The notes under the pieces are model-generated. The model ran no database searches and was not told the origin of the DNA. It saw only the letters and a list, made by a program, of their open reading frames with translations. 64,000 bases of DNA from Exiguobacterium chiriqhucha RW-2 (lineage in GTDB: Bacteria > Bacillota > Bacilli > Exiguobacteriales > Exiguobacteriaceae): assembly GCF_000416965.1 (NCBI RefSeq), contig NZ_ATCL01000020.1, positions 1 through 64,000 of the forward strand, written 5' to 3'. Below are positions 32,891-43,300 of the stretch, in pieces. Every line of letters starts with the position of its first letter. Position 1 is the first letter of the stretch. A program made the translations under genes and the position numbers.

Positions 32891-33427
32891 ATGGTTACTC
32901 TACTTATACTGTTTTTCTTGTTCATCGGGATCATTAACGGATTCCGTCGCGGGGCGATTTTGCAGCTCGGCCATTGGGTCGCGCTCATCATCAGCTTCCT
33001 CGTCGCCAATGCGTACTACCGTGATCTCGCCGAAGCGTTCAAGCTATGGATTCCATACCCGTCGCAACTCGACGGGTCGCTTCCAGAAGGTGTCATCGAT
33101 TTAAACGCACTGACAGGACTCGAGATGACGTTCTATAACGTCTTCTGGTTTGTCGTCTTGTTCGTCATCACGAAGCTCGTCTTGCATCTCATCCTATCGA
33201 TGCTCGACTTCTTGACGGACTTGCCGATCTTGCGTCAATTGAAAGGAATCATCGGAGCGGTCCTTGGCTTCTTCGAGGCGTACGTGATCACGTTCTTCAT
33301 TTTGTGGGTCATCGCGTTCGTACCGATGGCAAGCGTCCAGAGCGCCGTCGACAACTCGTCGCTCGCGACGTACATCATTCAAGATACGCCATATCTCTCT
33401 GAATGGTTCTCGAATAAGATGTTGTAA
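32891..33427 (+). CDS. CvpA-family membrane protein
   Basis: A 178-residue protein with four predicted helices; the first ends in NGFRRGAILQLGHW, the CvpA family entry motif, and the region LRQLKGIIGAVLGFFEAYVI is the conserved third block. CvpA proteins are named for colicin V production in E. coli; in Bacilli (YshB) the role is unclear. It follows zapA by 8 bases. Confidence 0.88.
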   Translation: MVTLLILFFLFIGIINGFRRGAILQLGHWVALIISFLVANAYYRDLAEAFKLWIPYPSQLDGSLPEGVIDLNALTGLEMTFYNVFWFVVLFVITKLVLHLILSMLDFLTDLPILRQLKGIIGAVLGFFEAYVITFFILWVIAFVPMASVQSAVDNSSLATYIIQDTPYLSEWFSNKML

Positions 33428-33433
33428 CACGAC

Positions 33434-33473
33434 AGGCCGGAATGCAAGCTAGTGCTTGTGTCTCGGCCTTTTC
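33434..33473 (+). terminator. Weak terminator or hairpin between cvpA and polX
   Basis: AGGCCG and CGGCCT close a long stem with inner GCAAGC/GCTTG pairing and a TTTTCT tail. polX begins 24 bases later without an evident new promoter, so some read-through is expected. Confidence 0.55.
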
Positions 33474-33496
33474 TGTATGGAAAAGGGGGAAGCACG

Positions 33497-35206
33497 ATGA
33501 ATAAAGTCGAAGCGATGATGCTGCTAGAAAAAATCGCGCAATATATGGAGATTAAAGGGGAGAACCCGTTCAAAATCAACGCCTTCCGCAAAGCCGCGAC
33601 GGCGCTCGAGAACACGGAACTCGAACTCGAGGACATCGAGGATTTGACGACCATCTCCGGGATCGGCAAAGGGACGGCCGCCGTCCTCGAAGAGTGGCGG
33701 GACACGGGCCACAGTGAAGTGCTCGAGTCACTCCAAGAAGAGATTCCATACGGCCTCATGAAACTGCTCAAAATCCAAGGGCTCGGTGGCAAGAAGCTAG
33801 CCAAGCTCCGCGAAGTCGGCGTCGTCGATCTCGAGACACTGATTACCGTATTAGAAGACGGTACGGCCGCGAGCCTGCCTGGCTTCGGTGCCAAGAGCGT
33901 CGAGAAGTTGCTCACGGCGGCACGGAACCTCGAGTCACGCCCGGAGCGTCTCGCTTACGCCATGATGCGCCCGGTCGTCGAAGAGATTGAGACGGTGCTC
34001 GAAGCCGAGCCGCTCGTCCTGCGCCACTCGGTCGGGGGCAGTTTCCGCCGCGCCGAGGAGACGTGTAAAGACCTCGACTTCATCATCGCGACCGAAGAGC
34101 CTGTCGCCCTCCGTGACAAGTTGCTTGCCCTTCCGTTCATCAACGAGGTGATTGCGGCCGGAGAGACGAAAGTGTCGCTCGTCCTCGAGCGCGAGGAGAT
34201 GGTGTCGGTCGACTTCCGCATGGTCGAACCGGGCGCCTTCGCCGCGACGCTCCATCACTTCACCGGCTCGAAAGACCATAACGTGCGGATGCGCCAGCTC
34301 GCGAAAGCGAAGGGTGAGTCGATTTCTGAGTACGGCGTCGAGACGGCGGACGGCCTCTGGCAACCGGAGACGGAAGCCGAGCTGTTCGAACGTTACGGAC
34401 TGCCGTTCATCCCGCCGGAGCTCCGGGCAGGCAACCTCGAGTTCGAGCACGACCTCTCGAAGCTCGTCACACTCGACGATATCAAGGCCGACGCCCATAT
34501 GCACACGGTCTGGTCGGACGGGAAGTTGACGGTCGACGAGCTCGTCGCGGCGATGAAAGCGCGCGGCTATGAGTGGATCGCCATCACCGACCACGGCAAA
34601 TACATGTCGTTCGTCAACGGCTTGACCGAAGAACGGCTCGAGGCGCAAGGGGAAGAAATCCTTGAGGCCGCGAAGAAACACGACATGCACGTCCTGCGCG
34701 GTGTCGAGATGGACATCCGCCCGGACGGGACGCTCGACTATGAGCCCGAGTTCTTGGCGACGCTCGATTACGTCGTCGCCTCGATTCACTCGAAGATGGA
34801 CCAATCCGTCGACGAGATTATGGCCCGGCTCGAGAACGCCTGCCGCTCGCCGTACGTCAACGTGATCGCCCATCCGACCGGTCGCCTCATCGGGCGCCGT
34901 GACGGTTATCCGATCGACGAGGAGCGCTTGATTGCCCTCGCCAAAGAGACGGGGACGGCGCTCGAGTTGAACGCGAACCCGAACCGGCTCGATTTGACGG
35001 CCTCGACACTGAAAAAAGCGAAGGCGGCCGGCGTCAAACTTATGATCAACACCGACACGCACCACCCTGATATGATGGAAGATATGGCACTCGGCGTCCT
35101 GCACGCCCGGAAAGCCTATCTCGAACCGTCAGACATCATCAACTGCCTCTCGTTCGAGGACGCCAAGGCGTTCATCGACGCGAAGCGACAGAAAGGAACA
35201 TGCTAG
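33497..35206 (+). CDS. polX: Family X DNA polymerase / 3'-5' exonuclease PolX
   Basis: A 569-residue DNA-repair enzyme. The N-terminal helix-hairpin-helix and 8-kDa-like region carries ISGIGKGTAAVLEEW and IQGLGGKKLAKLREV; the polymerase palm has GGSFRRAEETCKDLDFII with catalytic acidic residues and SVDFRMV. The C-terminal PHP domain (from about 335) has DAHMHTVWSDGK, ITDHGKYMS, RGVEMDI, HPTGRL and NTDTHHP, the metal sites of the exonuclease/AP-endonuclease activity. AAGGGGGAAG precedes the ATG, and mutS2 begins right after its stop. Confidence 0.95.
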   Translation: MNKVEAMMLLEKIAQYMEIKGENPFKINAFRKAATALENTELELEDIEDLTTISGIGKGTAAVLEEWRDTGHSEVLESLQEEIPYGLMKLLKIQGLGGKKLAKLREVGVVDLETLITVLEDGTAASLPGFGAKSVEKLLTAARNLESRPERLAYAMMRPVVEEIETVLEAEPLVLRHSVGGSFRRAEETCKDLDFIIATEEPVALRDKLLALPFINEVIAAGETKVSLVLEREEMVSVDFRMVEPGAFAATLHHFTGSKDHNVRMRQLAKAKGESISEYGVETADGLWQPETEAELFERYGLPFIPPELRAGNLEFEHDLSKLVTLDDIKADAHMHTVWSDGKLTVDELVAAMKARGYEWIAITDHGKYMSFVNGLTEERLEAQGEEILEAAKKHDMHVLRGVEMDIRPDGTLDYEPEFLATLDYVVASIHSKMDQSVDEIMARLENACRSPYVNVIAHPTGRLIGRRDGYPIDEERLIALAKETGTALELNANPNRLDLTASTLKKAKAAGVKLMINTDTHHPDMMEDMALGVLHARKAYLEPSDIINCLSFEDAKAFIDAKRQKGTC

Positions 35207-37561
35207 ATGGATCACGCGTTACGCGTTTTAGAATATGAAAAACTCCGCCAGCAGCTCGCCGCCCACGCCGCGAGCTCGCTCGGAAAAGAACGGGCGCTCA
35301 ACATGCAGCCCGACTATACGTACGACCGGGTATTGTCGAACTTGAACGTCACCCGCGAGGCGACCGAGGTCGTAAGGCTCCGCGACCGGTTGCCGCTCGG
35401 TGGACTGACCGACGTCCGCAGTGAAGTGAAGCGGGCCGCCATCGGCTCGGTCCTCTCGACGAGCGAACTGCTCGCCGTCGCCGCCGTCATGTACAGCGGG
35501 CGCCAAGTGAAGAACTTCTTCGAGAAGCTGCACGAGGACAATGAAGATCTCCGTATCCCGCGTCTCGATGAGTATGCCGAGCGCTTGACGAAGCTGATCG
35601 AGGTCGAACAGACGATCCGTCACGCCATCGACGACCAAGGCACGGTCCAAGATTCGGCGAGCGACCGTCTCCGTGGCCTCCGGACTCAGCTCCGTAGCTT
35701 TGAAGGCAGCGTCCGTTCACGGATCGACAACATCCTCCGCAACAACGCGAAGATGCTGTCGGACGCCATCGTCACGATTCGGAACGACCGCTACGTCGTC
35801 CCGGTCAAGATGGAGTACCGCCAAGCGTTCGGCGGCATCGTCCACGACCAATCGGCATCAGGCCAGACGCTCTTCATCGAGCCGCAGGCAATTGTGTCGA
35901 TCAACAATGAGATTCAAGAAGTCCGCTTGAAAGAGCGCGCCGAGATCGATCGCATCTTGAGCGAACTGTCAGACCTCGTCGGCGGTGTCGCTGATTCGGT
36001 CGTGACGAACCTCGACGTGCTCGCCACGCTCGACTTCGTGTTCGCAAAAGTCGCCTACGGGCATCAGCTCAAAGCGACGGAACCGAAACTGAACGATGAA
36101 CGCGAAATCAAGTTGAAACAGGCGCGCCATCCGTTCATCCCGCAAGATGAGGTCGTGCCGATCACGGTCGAGCTCGGCGAGGCGTTCACATCGCTCGTCA
36201 TCACGGGACCGAACACAGGCGGGAAAACGGTCACGCTCAAGACGCTCGGGTTGCTCCAACTGATGGTGCAGTCAGGTCTGTACGTTCCGGCCGAATTCGG
36301 GACGGAGCTGTCCGTCTTTGACGCCATCTATGCCGACATCGGCGACGAGCAGTCGATCGAGCAGAGCTTGTCGACGTTCAGCTCGCACATGACGAATATC
36401 GTCAGCATGCTCGACAAGATTGACTTCATGTCACTCGTCCTATTCGATGAGCTCGGTGCCGGGACCGACCCGCAAGAAGGGGCGGCCCTTGCCATCGCCA
36501 TCCTTGACGAAGTGAAACGTCGTGGCGCCCGCGTGGCGGCGACGACGCACTACTCGGAACTGAAGGCGTACGCCTATAACCGCGAGGGTGTCATGAACGC
36601 CTCGATGGAGTTCGATATCGAATCGCTCAGCCCGACGTATCGCTTGTTGATTGGCGTACCGGGCCGTTCGAACGCGTTCGAGATTAGTCGACGTCTCGGC
36701 TTATCGGAACAAGTCATCGACAAGGCGCGAAGCCACGTCGGCACCGACGCCGAGTCGGTCGAATCGATGATCAATGAGCTCGAGGCGGCTAAGCATCGCG
36801 CCGAGCAGCTCGAGAAAGAATTGATCATCAAACGCCACGACCTCGAAACTGAACAGGCTGCGTTCGAAGCGAAGCTGACCGATTTCGAGCGTGAGCGCGA
36901 CACGATGTACGGCGAAGCCGAGGCTCGTGCCGAAAAGGCCGTCGAACAAGCGAAGCGCCAAGCGAACGAAGTCATCGACCGCTTGAAGAAGCTTCGTGAA
37001 GAAGGCATCGTCAAAGAGCACGAGATCATCGCCGCGAAGAAACAGCTCGAATCGGCGAAACCGACGCTCCAAGATAAAAAGATTCAAAAAGTGAAACAAA
37101 AAGCGCAACAGAAACGTACGTTCAGTAAAGGCGAAGAAGTGAAAGTGACGACGTTCAACCAAAAGGGCTATATCGTGAAGCAATTGAACGATAACGAGTA
37201 CAACGTCCAAGTCGGGATTATGAAAGTGAACGTCAAAGCGGACGACCTTCAAAAGATCGGGCCTTCGAAAGAGCAGTCGCTCCAGTCGAAAGGCAGCTCG
37301 CTCAAGCGTCAGAGCTCGACGAAGTCGGAGCTCGACTTGCGCGGCGTTCGGGTCGAAGAAGGACTTTCCCGCCTCGACAAATATATCGACGAGGCACTCG
37401 TGTCGGGGTACGACAACGTCCGCATCATCCACGGTCTTGGGACCGGGGCGATGCGCCAAGCGACGCAGGAGTATCTTAAAGGACATCGTCACGTGAAGAG
37501 TCAGCGCCCCGGTGGGATGGGTGAAGGCGGACTCGGTGTCACGGTCGTCGAACTGAAGTGA
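35207..37561 (+). CDS. mutS2: MutS2 with Smr endonuclease domain
   Basis: A 784-residue protein that lacks mismatch-recognition domains but has the MutS core and clamp, the ATPase with Walker A GPNTGGKTVTLKT near 333 and Walker B LVLFDELGAGTDPQ, a long charged coiled coil (about 520-640), a KOW-like patch, and the C-terminal Smr domain (LDLRGVRVEEGL, IIHGLGTGAMR). MutS2 limits recombination and, in Bacillus, acts on collided ribosomes. Its ATG follows the polX stop with no gap; AAAGGA lies inside the polX end, so translation is coupled. Confidence 0.96.
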   Translation: MDHALRVLEYEKLRQQLAAHAASSLGKERALNMQPDYTYDRVLSNLNVTREATEVVRLRDRLPLGGLTDVRSEVKRAAIGSVLSTSELLAVAAVMYSGRQVKNFFEKLHEDNEDLRIPRLDEYAERLTKLIEVEQTIRHAIDDQGTVQDSASDRLRGLRTQLRSFEGSVRSRIDNILRNNAKMLSDAIVTIRNDRYVVPVKMEYRQAFGGIVHDQSASGQTLFIEPQAIVSINNEIQEVRLKERAEIDRILSELSDLVGGVADSVVTNLDVLATLDFVFAKVAYGHQLKATEPKLNDEREIKLKQARHPFIPQDEVVPITVELGEAFTSLVITGPNTGGKTVTLKTLGLLQLMVQSGLYVPAEFGTELSVFDAIYADIGDEQSIEQSLSTFSSHMTNIVSMLDKIDFMSLVLFDELGAGTDPQEGAALAIAILDEVKRRGARVAATTHYSELKAYAYNREGVMNASMEFDIESLSPTYRLLIGVPGRSNAFEISRRLGLSEQVIDKARSHVGTDAESVESMINELEAAKHRAEQLEKELIIKRHDLETEQAAFEAKLTDFERERDTMYGEAEARAEKAVEQAKRQANEVIDRLKKLREEGIVKEHEIIAAKKQLESAKPTLQDKKIQKVKQKAQQKRTFSKGEEVKVTTFNQKGYIVKQLNDNEYNVQVGIMKVNVKADDLQKIGPSKEQSLQSKGSSLKRQSSTKSELDLRGVRVEEGLSRLDKYIDEALVSGYDNVRIIHGLGTGAMRQATQEYLKGHRHVKSQRPGGMGEGGLGVTVVELK

Positions 37562-37568
37562 GGGGAAC

Positions 37569-37985
37569 ATGGTAATGGGGAATGTGAACGTCAACGTATT
37601 GCTTGAATCGCTCGGCTTATATTCAATCGCCGGACTCATGATTGTCGTCGGTCTCGCCATCTTTGAGGTGACGACGCCGTACAGCAATTGGCGCGAGATT
37701 CAAAAAGGTAATATCGCCGTCGCACTCGCGACCGGCGGAAAAATCGTCGGTCTCGCCAACATCTTCCGCGTCGTCGAGAGCCATCACGACCAGACGATGG
37801 ACGTGTTGGTCGGAGGGAGCTTCGGCTTCGTGCTCTTGTTGGTGACGTATTGGCTATTCGAATTTTTGACGCCGTCGCTCAAAGTGAACGAGGAGATCGG
37901 GAAAGGGAACATCGCCGTCGGCCTGATGGCGTTCCTGCTCTCGATTGGGGTCTCGCTCGTCGTCGGCGCGGCGTTGGTGAGGTGA
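37569..37985 (+). CDS. DUF350 family membrane protein
   Basis: A 138-residue protein with four predicted helices arranged as two repeats, each ending in a KGNIAVAL/KGNIAVGL signature (EIQKGNIAVALATGGKIVGL and EEIGKGNIAVGLMAFLLS). This tandem KGN motif is typical of DUF350 (PF03994). The function is unknown. GAGGGGAAC precedes the ATG, 8 bases after mutS2, so it belongs to that operon, and a tiny hydrophobic ORF follows. Confidence 0.88.
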   Translation: MVMGNVNVNVLLESLGLYSIAGLMIVVGLAIFEVTTPYSNWREIQKGNIAVALATGGKIVGLANIFRVVESHHDQTMDVLVGGSFGFVLLLVTYWLFEFLTPSLKVNEEIGKGNIAVGLMAFLLSIGVSLVVGAALVR

Positions 37986-37989
37986 AGAC

Positions 37990-38076
37990 ATGGTATACGA
38001 GAGATTGGCGAAGATTCTTTTTATCGGGGCCGGCCTGTTTTTAGTGGCAGCGGCACTGTGGTTTATCTTTTATTAA
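37990..38076 (+). CDS. 28-residue single-helix membrane peptide
   Basis: MVYERLAKILFIGAGLFLVA continues to a Phe/Tyr-rich end and stops at TAA: a short charged N-terminus and one transmembrane helix. GAGGTGAAGAC in the end of the DUF350 gene serves as ribosome site, 4 bases after that gene's stop. Coupling, hydrophobicity and the terminator that follows support a real small protein; function unknown. Confidence 0.55.
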   Translation: MVYERLAKILFIGAGLFLVAAALWFIFY

Positions 38077-38084
38077 CTCGAAGC

Positions 38085-38116
38085 ACGGAGCGTCCGGAAT
38101 GGGCGCTCCGTTTTTG
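38085..38116 (+). terminator. Terminator of the zapA-mutS2-DUF350 operon
   Basis: ACGGAGCG and CGCTCCGT form the stem, followed by TTTTT. Confidence 0.88.
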
Positions 38117-38271
38117 ATTTTATGAGTAGGATTTTAGATAATCGATTTCTGAAAATGAAATATTTTACCAATTCTTCTTATAGAAGATTTATACTGATAG
38201 TGTAAGACTCAATAATGAATATGGCCGATATAGATGATTAGTATTAAATCAAAACGGAAGAGGTGTCGGGA

Positions 38272-39084
38272 TTGTCAAGTGGATCAGATTTGTTTGAAGT
38301 GTTGATTACGAACACGGTTAAATTGCCGGGTGTGAAAGTGGACCGAAAAGAGTTTTTAGCGAAAAGTTTCAGTAAGCATGTCCCGCCTGCGCTACTCGCT
38401 GAAATCGTCGAGAAGGGACCAATCGAAGCGAATGTGTCACGAGCATTGATTCGTAAAGTCGCGAAGAAGAATATTATGAATCAGACGATGAAGAGTTCGT
38501 CTGCGTCTTTTGCGGCCGGTTTACCGGGTGGGATTGCACTCGCAGCGACGATTCCAGCTGACACAGCTCAATTTTTTGGGGTCGCGCTGAGGTTAGCGCA
38601 AGAAATCGGGTACTTGCACGGCTACGAGGATTTCTGGGATGAGGATGAATTGGACGTCGAACGGGTGAATGGAGACTTGATTCTCTTTTTAGGGGTCATG
38701 TTCGGTGTCGGTGGTGCGACGGCGACGATTAAAGTATTATCATCACAGTTGTCGAAACAGGCATTGAAGAAAATCCCTCAAAAGGCGATGATGAAGACAA
38801 TCTATTTTCCAATTGTCAAAAAAGTAGGAGCAATGATTGGTGTGAAGATTACGAAAAAATCTTTTGCCCAAGGAGTGTCTAAAGCTATCCCGATTGCCGG
38901 CGGGTTTATTTCGGGAGGTATTACTTACTCGTCGATGTCACAAATGGGGAATCGGCTATTAAATGCTCTTGAAGAGAGTATCGAAGTTTCTTATGAAGAA
39001 CTTGTAACGAGTTATAAAGAATTAAAGAAGATTAATCCAGATATTATTGATGCTGAATTTATCATCTTAGAAGAAAATGCTTGA
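38272..39084 (+). CDS. EcsC-like / '4-vinyl reductase-like' helical protein of unknown function
   Basis: A ~270-residue protein. Its middle, SFAAGLPGGIALAATIPADT followed by QFFGVALRLAQEIGYLHGY, is a glycine-rich hydrophobic block shared with proteins often labelled EcsC-like or, misleadingly, bacteriochlorophyll 4-vinyl reductase in Firmicutes; further Gly-rich helices follow near 140-230. A membrane-associated helical bundle is likely. The TTG start has GAAGAGGTG six bases upstream. The DNA is more AT-rich than the operon before it, hinting at later acquisition. Function unknown. Confidence 0.6.
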   Translation: MSSGSDLFEVLITNTVKLPGVKVDRKEFLAKSFSKHVPPALLAEIVEKGPIEANVSRALIRKVAKKNIMNQTMKSSSASFAAGLPGGIALAATIPADTAQFFGVALRLAQEIGYLHGYEDFWDEDELDVERVNGDLILFLGVMFGVGGATATIKVLSSQLSKQALKKIPQKAMMKTIYFPIVKKVGAMIGVKITKKSFAQGVSKAIPIAGGFISGGITYSSMSQMGNRLLNALEESIEVSYEELVTSYKELKKINPDIIDAEFIILEENA

Positions 39085-39095
39085 ACCAAATCAAT

Positions 39096-39137
39096 AGACC
39101 TGTGAAGTCGCTAAATCTGACATCACAGGTCTTTTTT
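39096..39137 (+). terminator. Terminator after the EcsC-like gene
   Basis: AGACCTGTGA and TCACAGGTCT form the stem, followed by TTTTTT. Confidence 0.9.
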
Positions 39138-39367
39138 CATTTCATGCTCACAAAGAAAGGCGTATTTCAGTGTTTTCTCTCGTAGCGGACGATATTGTTT
39201 CACTTAGGGAATATTGTTTTATAGTCGGTTTCTGAGAATCATATTGCCGAAGTGTTGAATTTTCTTACAAACCTCAATCACCTTTCAATTATAATCATCC
39301 TAATCAATGAGTTTGTATGGTGTTATGTATTGCCGGACTATATCAAGATTGCTAGGGGGATTCGTGA

Positions 39368-39832
39368 ATGGCGATTGATTTAGATTTTTTGATGACGACG
39401 GAAGACTATGTGCTCGAGACGGAGTCGTTCCAGATGAAGGGCGTCACCTATTATCCACTCGAGTGGACGTTTTTCGGGGCAAATGACCCGACGATGTTGC
39501 TGACGTGGGACGCAGAACGGGACCGAATCAGCATCCGTTTCGAGCAATATGCGGTGTTTCTCGGTACACTTGAAGAACATGGGATTCCGGAGGAAGGGTT
39601 AGCGAACGGACATCCCATCGTGAAATTGAAAACCTCTCTTTTAAGTAAGTTCGCCACGGAATGGACGGGGACGGACCGGGTCAATACAGACCGAGGCGAA
39701 CTATCGCATTATGTCATTCGGACGATTGAGCAAGAGTTTCACGTCTTGGCATACGAAGACCCGACCGTCATCGACTTGGGGAAAGTTGCAGATACAGGGG
39801 TTGTGGTCGAAACCATAGATGAAGTTTCGTAA
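39368..39832 (+). CDS. Unknown protein, 154 residues
   Basis: I do not recognise this protein. It is acidic, without signal peptide or membrane helix, with a pattern of alternating strands (YYPLEWTFFG, ISIRFEQYAVF, HYVIRTIEQEFHVLAYED) that suggests a small beta-rich cytosolic domain. A GGGGGATTCGTGA tract precedes the ATG. The next gene, a lipoprotein, starts about 30 bases downstream on the same strand, so they are probably co-transcribed. The ~235 bases before it hold no gene. Confidence 0.6.
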   Translation: MAIDLDFLMTTEDYVLETESFQMKGVTYYPLEWTFFGANDPTMLLTWDAERDRISIRFEQYAVFLGTLEEHGIPEEGLANGHPIVKLKTSLLSKFATEWTGTDRVNTDRGELSHYVIRTIEQEFHVLAYEDPTVIDLGKVADTGVVVETIDEVS

Positions 39833-39863
39833 GAAGCCTAACAGTTGCGAAGGAGGATTGATG

Positions 39864-40331
39864 ATGAAGAAGTTACTCTTATCCGTCTCTCTGTTCGCAG
39901 GAACAATGATGGCTTTATCCGCTTGTGGAGGAATGGGCACGGTTGAAACGATTGATGACAGACCCGTCATCCATTTCAATGCGGCTTCCATCATTTCGTC
40001 TGGACGCGACCATCAAATCAAGATGCTCACGCTATCGAGTGTTCCGACCGATGTCGTCGCCATATCCGGAGCGGTTAAAGAATTGCAGGGCATGCAAGAA
40101 GACAACGACATATACTCGACCGAACTGGAGGGATTGCGGCATGAGGATTCCTCGGCCGATGAGTTCAAAGACCTAGTTGTCGAATATTTAGAAGCGGAAA
40201 ATGCGTATATCGATCAAACTATCGAGGCCTTATACGGTGGAGGCACGAGCCGTCCAAGTCGATTCTCGATGGAGTCACTGTATTCAAGAGCAAATGCGCA
40301 AATACCTGACTTCCAATATGAGCCAAAATGA
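39864..40331 (+). CDS. Putative lipoprotein of unknown function
   Basis: A 155-residue exported protein. The signal sequence KKLLLSVSLFAGTMMALSAC ends in the lipobox LSAC followed by GG. The mature part is helical and rich in Glu and Asp with no domain I recognise. AAGGAGG lies 7 bases before this ATG; another ATG one codon earlier is possible. A strong hairpin follows. Confidence 0.7.
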   Translation: MKKLLLSVSLFAGTMMALSACGGMGTVETIDDRPVIHFNAASIISSGRDHQIKMLTLSSVPTDVVAISGAVKELQGMQEDNDIYSTELEGLRHEDSSADEFKDLVVEYLEAENAYIDQTIEALYGGGTSRPSRFSMESLYSRANAQIPDFQYEPK

Positions 40332-40339
40332 TGAAAGCC

Positions 40340-40381
40340 AAAGGAGCGCCATCCCAGGAAGGGACGACGCTCCTTTTTTCA
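40340..40381. terminator. Bidirectional terminator
   Basis: AAAGGAGCG and CGCTCCTTT form a stem between convergent genes, followed by TTTTTT on the plus strand. Confidence 0.85.
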
Positions 40382-40383
40382 AT

Positions 40384-43300
40384 TCACGGCACTTCAATTT
40401 TAACAGTATAGATTTTTGGCATGGCATTGCTGGACGCGTATAAGACGAGTGTCTGTTCAGTATCAGGGACTAGGAAGACCAAATCGATTTCGGACTTCTC
40501 GCCTGGTGTGTAAAATGCACCGCCACGCAACGCTTTTTTGTTGTGGTTGACCATATCGACCGGACTATATTCCGTTCCGTCTGGCGTATACATGCGGAAT
40601 CCGTTCGGACGATAGTCCATATAACCACCTTCGCCATCATCTGAATGGAATAGAGAAATGGGAAGACTGACGAATCGTTTTCCGGCTTCGGGTTCTGTGC
40701 CGTCCGGTGATGCGTAGACCGGTTCACCGACTTGAAATTCACGTTTCTTCAGTTCCGGATCCCCAATATACGTTTGGAACGTACCGAGATCCATGATTTT
40801 TTGAAGGTCATCTTCTTTCGGTGTGGTGGCTTTGGCTTCTTTCGGTTTATCTGCTTTTAGATCGGCCTGTTTCGCACCAGTCGTCTGTGCGGTCGGAGCT
40901 GGTGTCGTCTTCGCTTCTTCCGTCACCGGTTTCACTTCAGGTGACGTGAAGACGAACAAGCTGATAATACCGACGACGAGAGCGGTCGCGGTCGTCCCGA
41001 GCACGAGACGGAACCGTTTCTCGACTTTCTTCTGGTTGACGACGTGCCCACCGATGGCTTCGGCCGGTGTGATGCGGACGGCCCGCTCCGCCGGGAGGAG
41101 CGCCCCGAGGACACCGGTCACGACCGGGATGAGGATGGTCGCGAACAGGAACGGCAACTCAGACGTCGGGAACTGCTGATACATGACGGTGACGATGATG
41201 ATGGTCACTGTCACGCCGAGCAGTCCGGCGAAGAAACCGGTCAACGCACCTTCCGTCAAAACGAGACGACGGATGGACGTGTTCTGCCAACCGAGCGCTT
41301 TCAAGACCGCGAGTTGTGGTTTTCGTTCGGAGACGTTTTGCCACATGATTTCGGTCGTCGTCAACATGGCGATAAGCAAAGCGACACCCATGGCGACGTA
41401 ATGCATCGTCCCGACTTCAAGGGCGACGAACTCGCCGATCCATGTCGTATACAAGACCCCTTGGAGTCGGAATGTGACGAATAGGAAGAAGCCGAACAGA
41501 CTCGTCGGTAAGGCGATGGCGAGAATCGACAACGTCGTCCGCGGCCAATACGTCACGAGCTGGTTCAAGCTCATGCCGACGCTCGAGCGAGAGCGGAGCA
41601 GGCGGCGCCCTTTCGATACCTCACCCGACTGCATCGTCTCATACGGTTTGATTTTCCGGACGAGTCGAATCGGGATGAGCGTCCCGAGCCAGTAAATCAA
41701 CAGACCGGCGAGTCCAATCAATAAGATGCGGGCAATCGACGTCGAACCGGCTGCCGTCCATAGGAACGTCCCGAGAATCATCCATGAGATGAGCGCGACC
41801 ATTGAACCGAGAATCGTCGCTTCGAGGAATAACAGCTTCGACAGTTGGCTCGGGCGCCACCCGAGCGATAACAGAATGGCAAACTCTTTCTTTCGCGCGT
41901 ACAGCATGATGATGTTCGAGCTGAACACGTACAGCATCGCGACGAGGATGACGCTCGCGACGACACCGGAGAAGCCGAGTTTCGCTTCTTGGAAAATCGT
42001 GATTGACGATCCAAGTTTAATCCAGGGTTGCTGAATCCAGCCGAGCGCGCTCTCTCCTTTGAGTCCAGGCAGATACGTGACGGCGTATTGTGGAGACGAG
42101 CCAAGCGTCACGTCGGTGATGAGACCGGTCTTGTCTTCAATTTCTTTGGCGACCGCTTGAAGTTTCGCCTCACTCTCTTCGTTTAAGACGTCCACGCCTT
42201 TCACGTTGACGCGTATCGCCGAGATGGCTTTGTCGCCGGCGATGGCGAATGCGGCGTCGAGCGTCGTCAACATCGACGGTGGTTTCGTCAAGAAGCTATA
42301 CGGGTTGTTCGTCGGCTTGACGGTCGTCGGTGGGTTGACCGGCTCGTCCTTCGAGTTCATGACCCACTCGGCGCTCGCCGGGAAATACGTTTCCATCGGG
42401 AGTTCTGTCAACGGGTCTTTCGACAGCTTCAGTTTCGATGGGTCGAATAATCCGATGTAGTTATATCTCACTTTTGGTGCATCGTTGATGTCTTCCGCGT
42501 ATAAATTGGACTTGCGATACATACTTTCTTGACCAAAAGCTACACGACCCTCAGCGAGGAACGGTTTAATTTGATACGAGTACGGCCACCGTTTCGGGAA
42601 CGGGCTCGTCACGCCTTCATAGACGAGTGGCGACGCCTTCTCGGCAATCCACGTATATTCCATGGTGAGACGAGGATCTTGTGGCTGCGGTTTTCCTTCT
42701 AAAATGTGTTTTGTGATATTGTCATGCATTTGTTGCGCTGTAAAGTCGTATGAGGCGACTTTTGTCCCTTTCAAGCTATCGAGGTATTCATCTTTCCCTT
42801 TCTCGAGATAGGTTTGGATGAACGCCTCTTGATCAGTTGTATCGACATCGACTTCTTCGATCGTGTAGTTGATCGAGGCATCGACGTAGTCTTTTGTACT
42901 CATCAAAATCGGGATTGTCGTGACTTCTTCATCGTAAGGCTCTGGGACATCCTCTTCATTGAAGTAACGACTGAACTCTGTCGCTCGTACGGCATCGTCT
43001 AACCCGACGAGTTTCGCTTCGGCGACCGGGTCAATCCCGGCGAGCATGACATCGCTTCCGTAATCGAGTGGGAATTCTTCATACAGGGCGGTCGGACCGA
43101 TGCCAATGTGAGTGGAATCGCCGTTCGGCATCCAGCCGACCCAAAAGTAGGCTTTCAAGTCTTGAAAGTCATTGATTTTTTCAATGCCCGTATCGATGAG
43201 TGTGTTCATCTTGAGGCGATAAAGACCCGCTTTATCAAACGTATGCGTTTGGGTGAACGAGCTCGAATAAGTCGAGCCAATCATCGCGATGGGTGCCGCG

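Noticed and set aside
33935-35104. Long minus-strand frame of ~390 codons
   Set aside because: It is fully antisense to polX, and its length comes from the biased third-position composition of the real gene.
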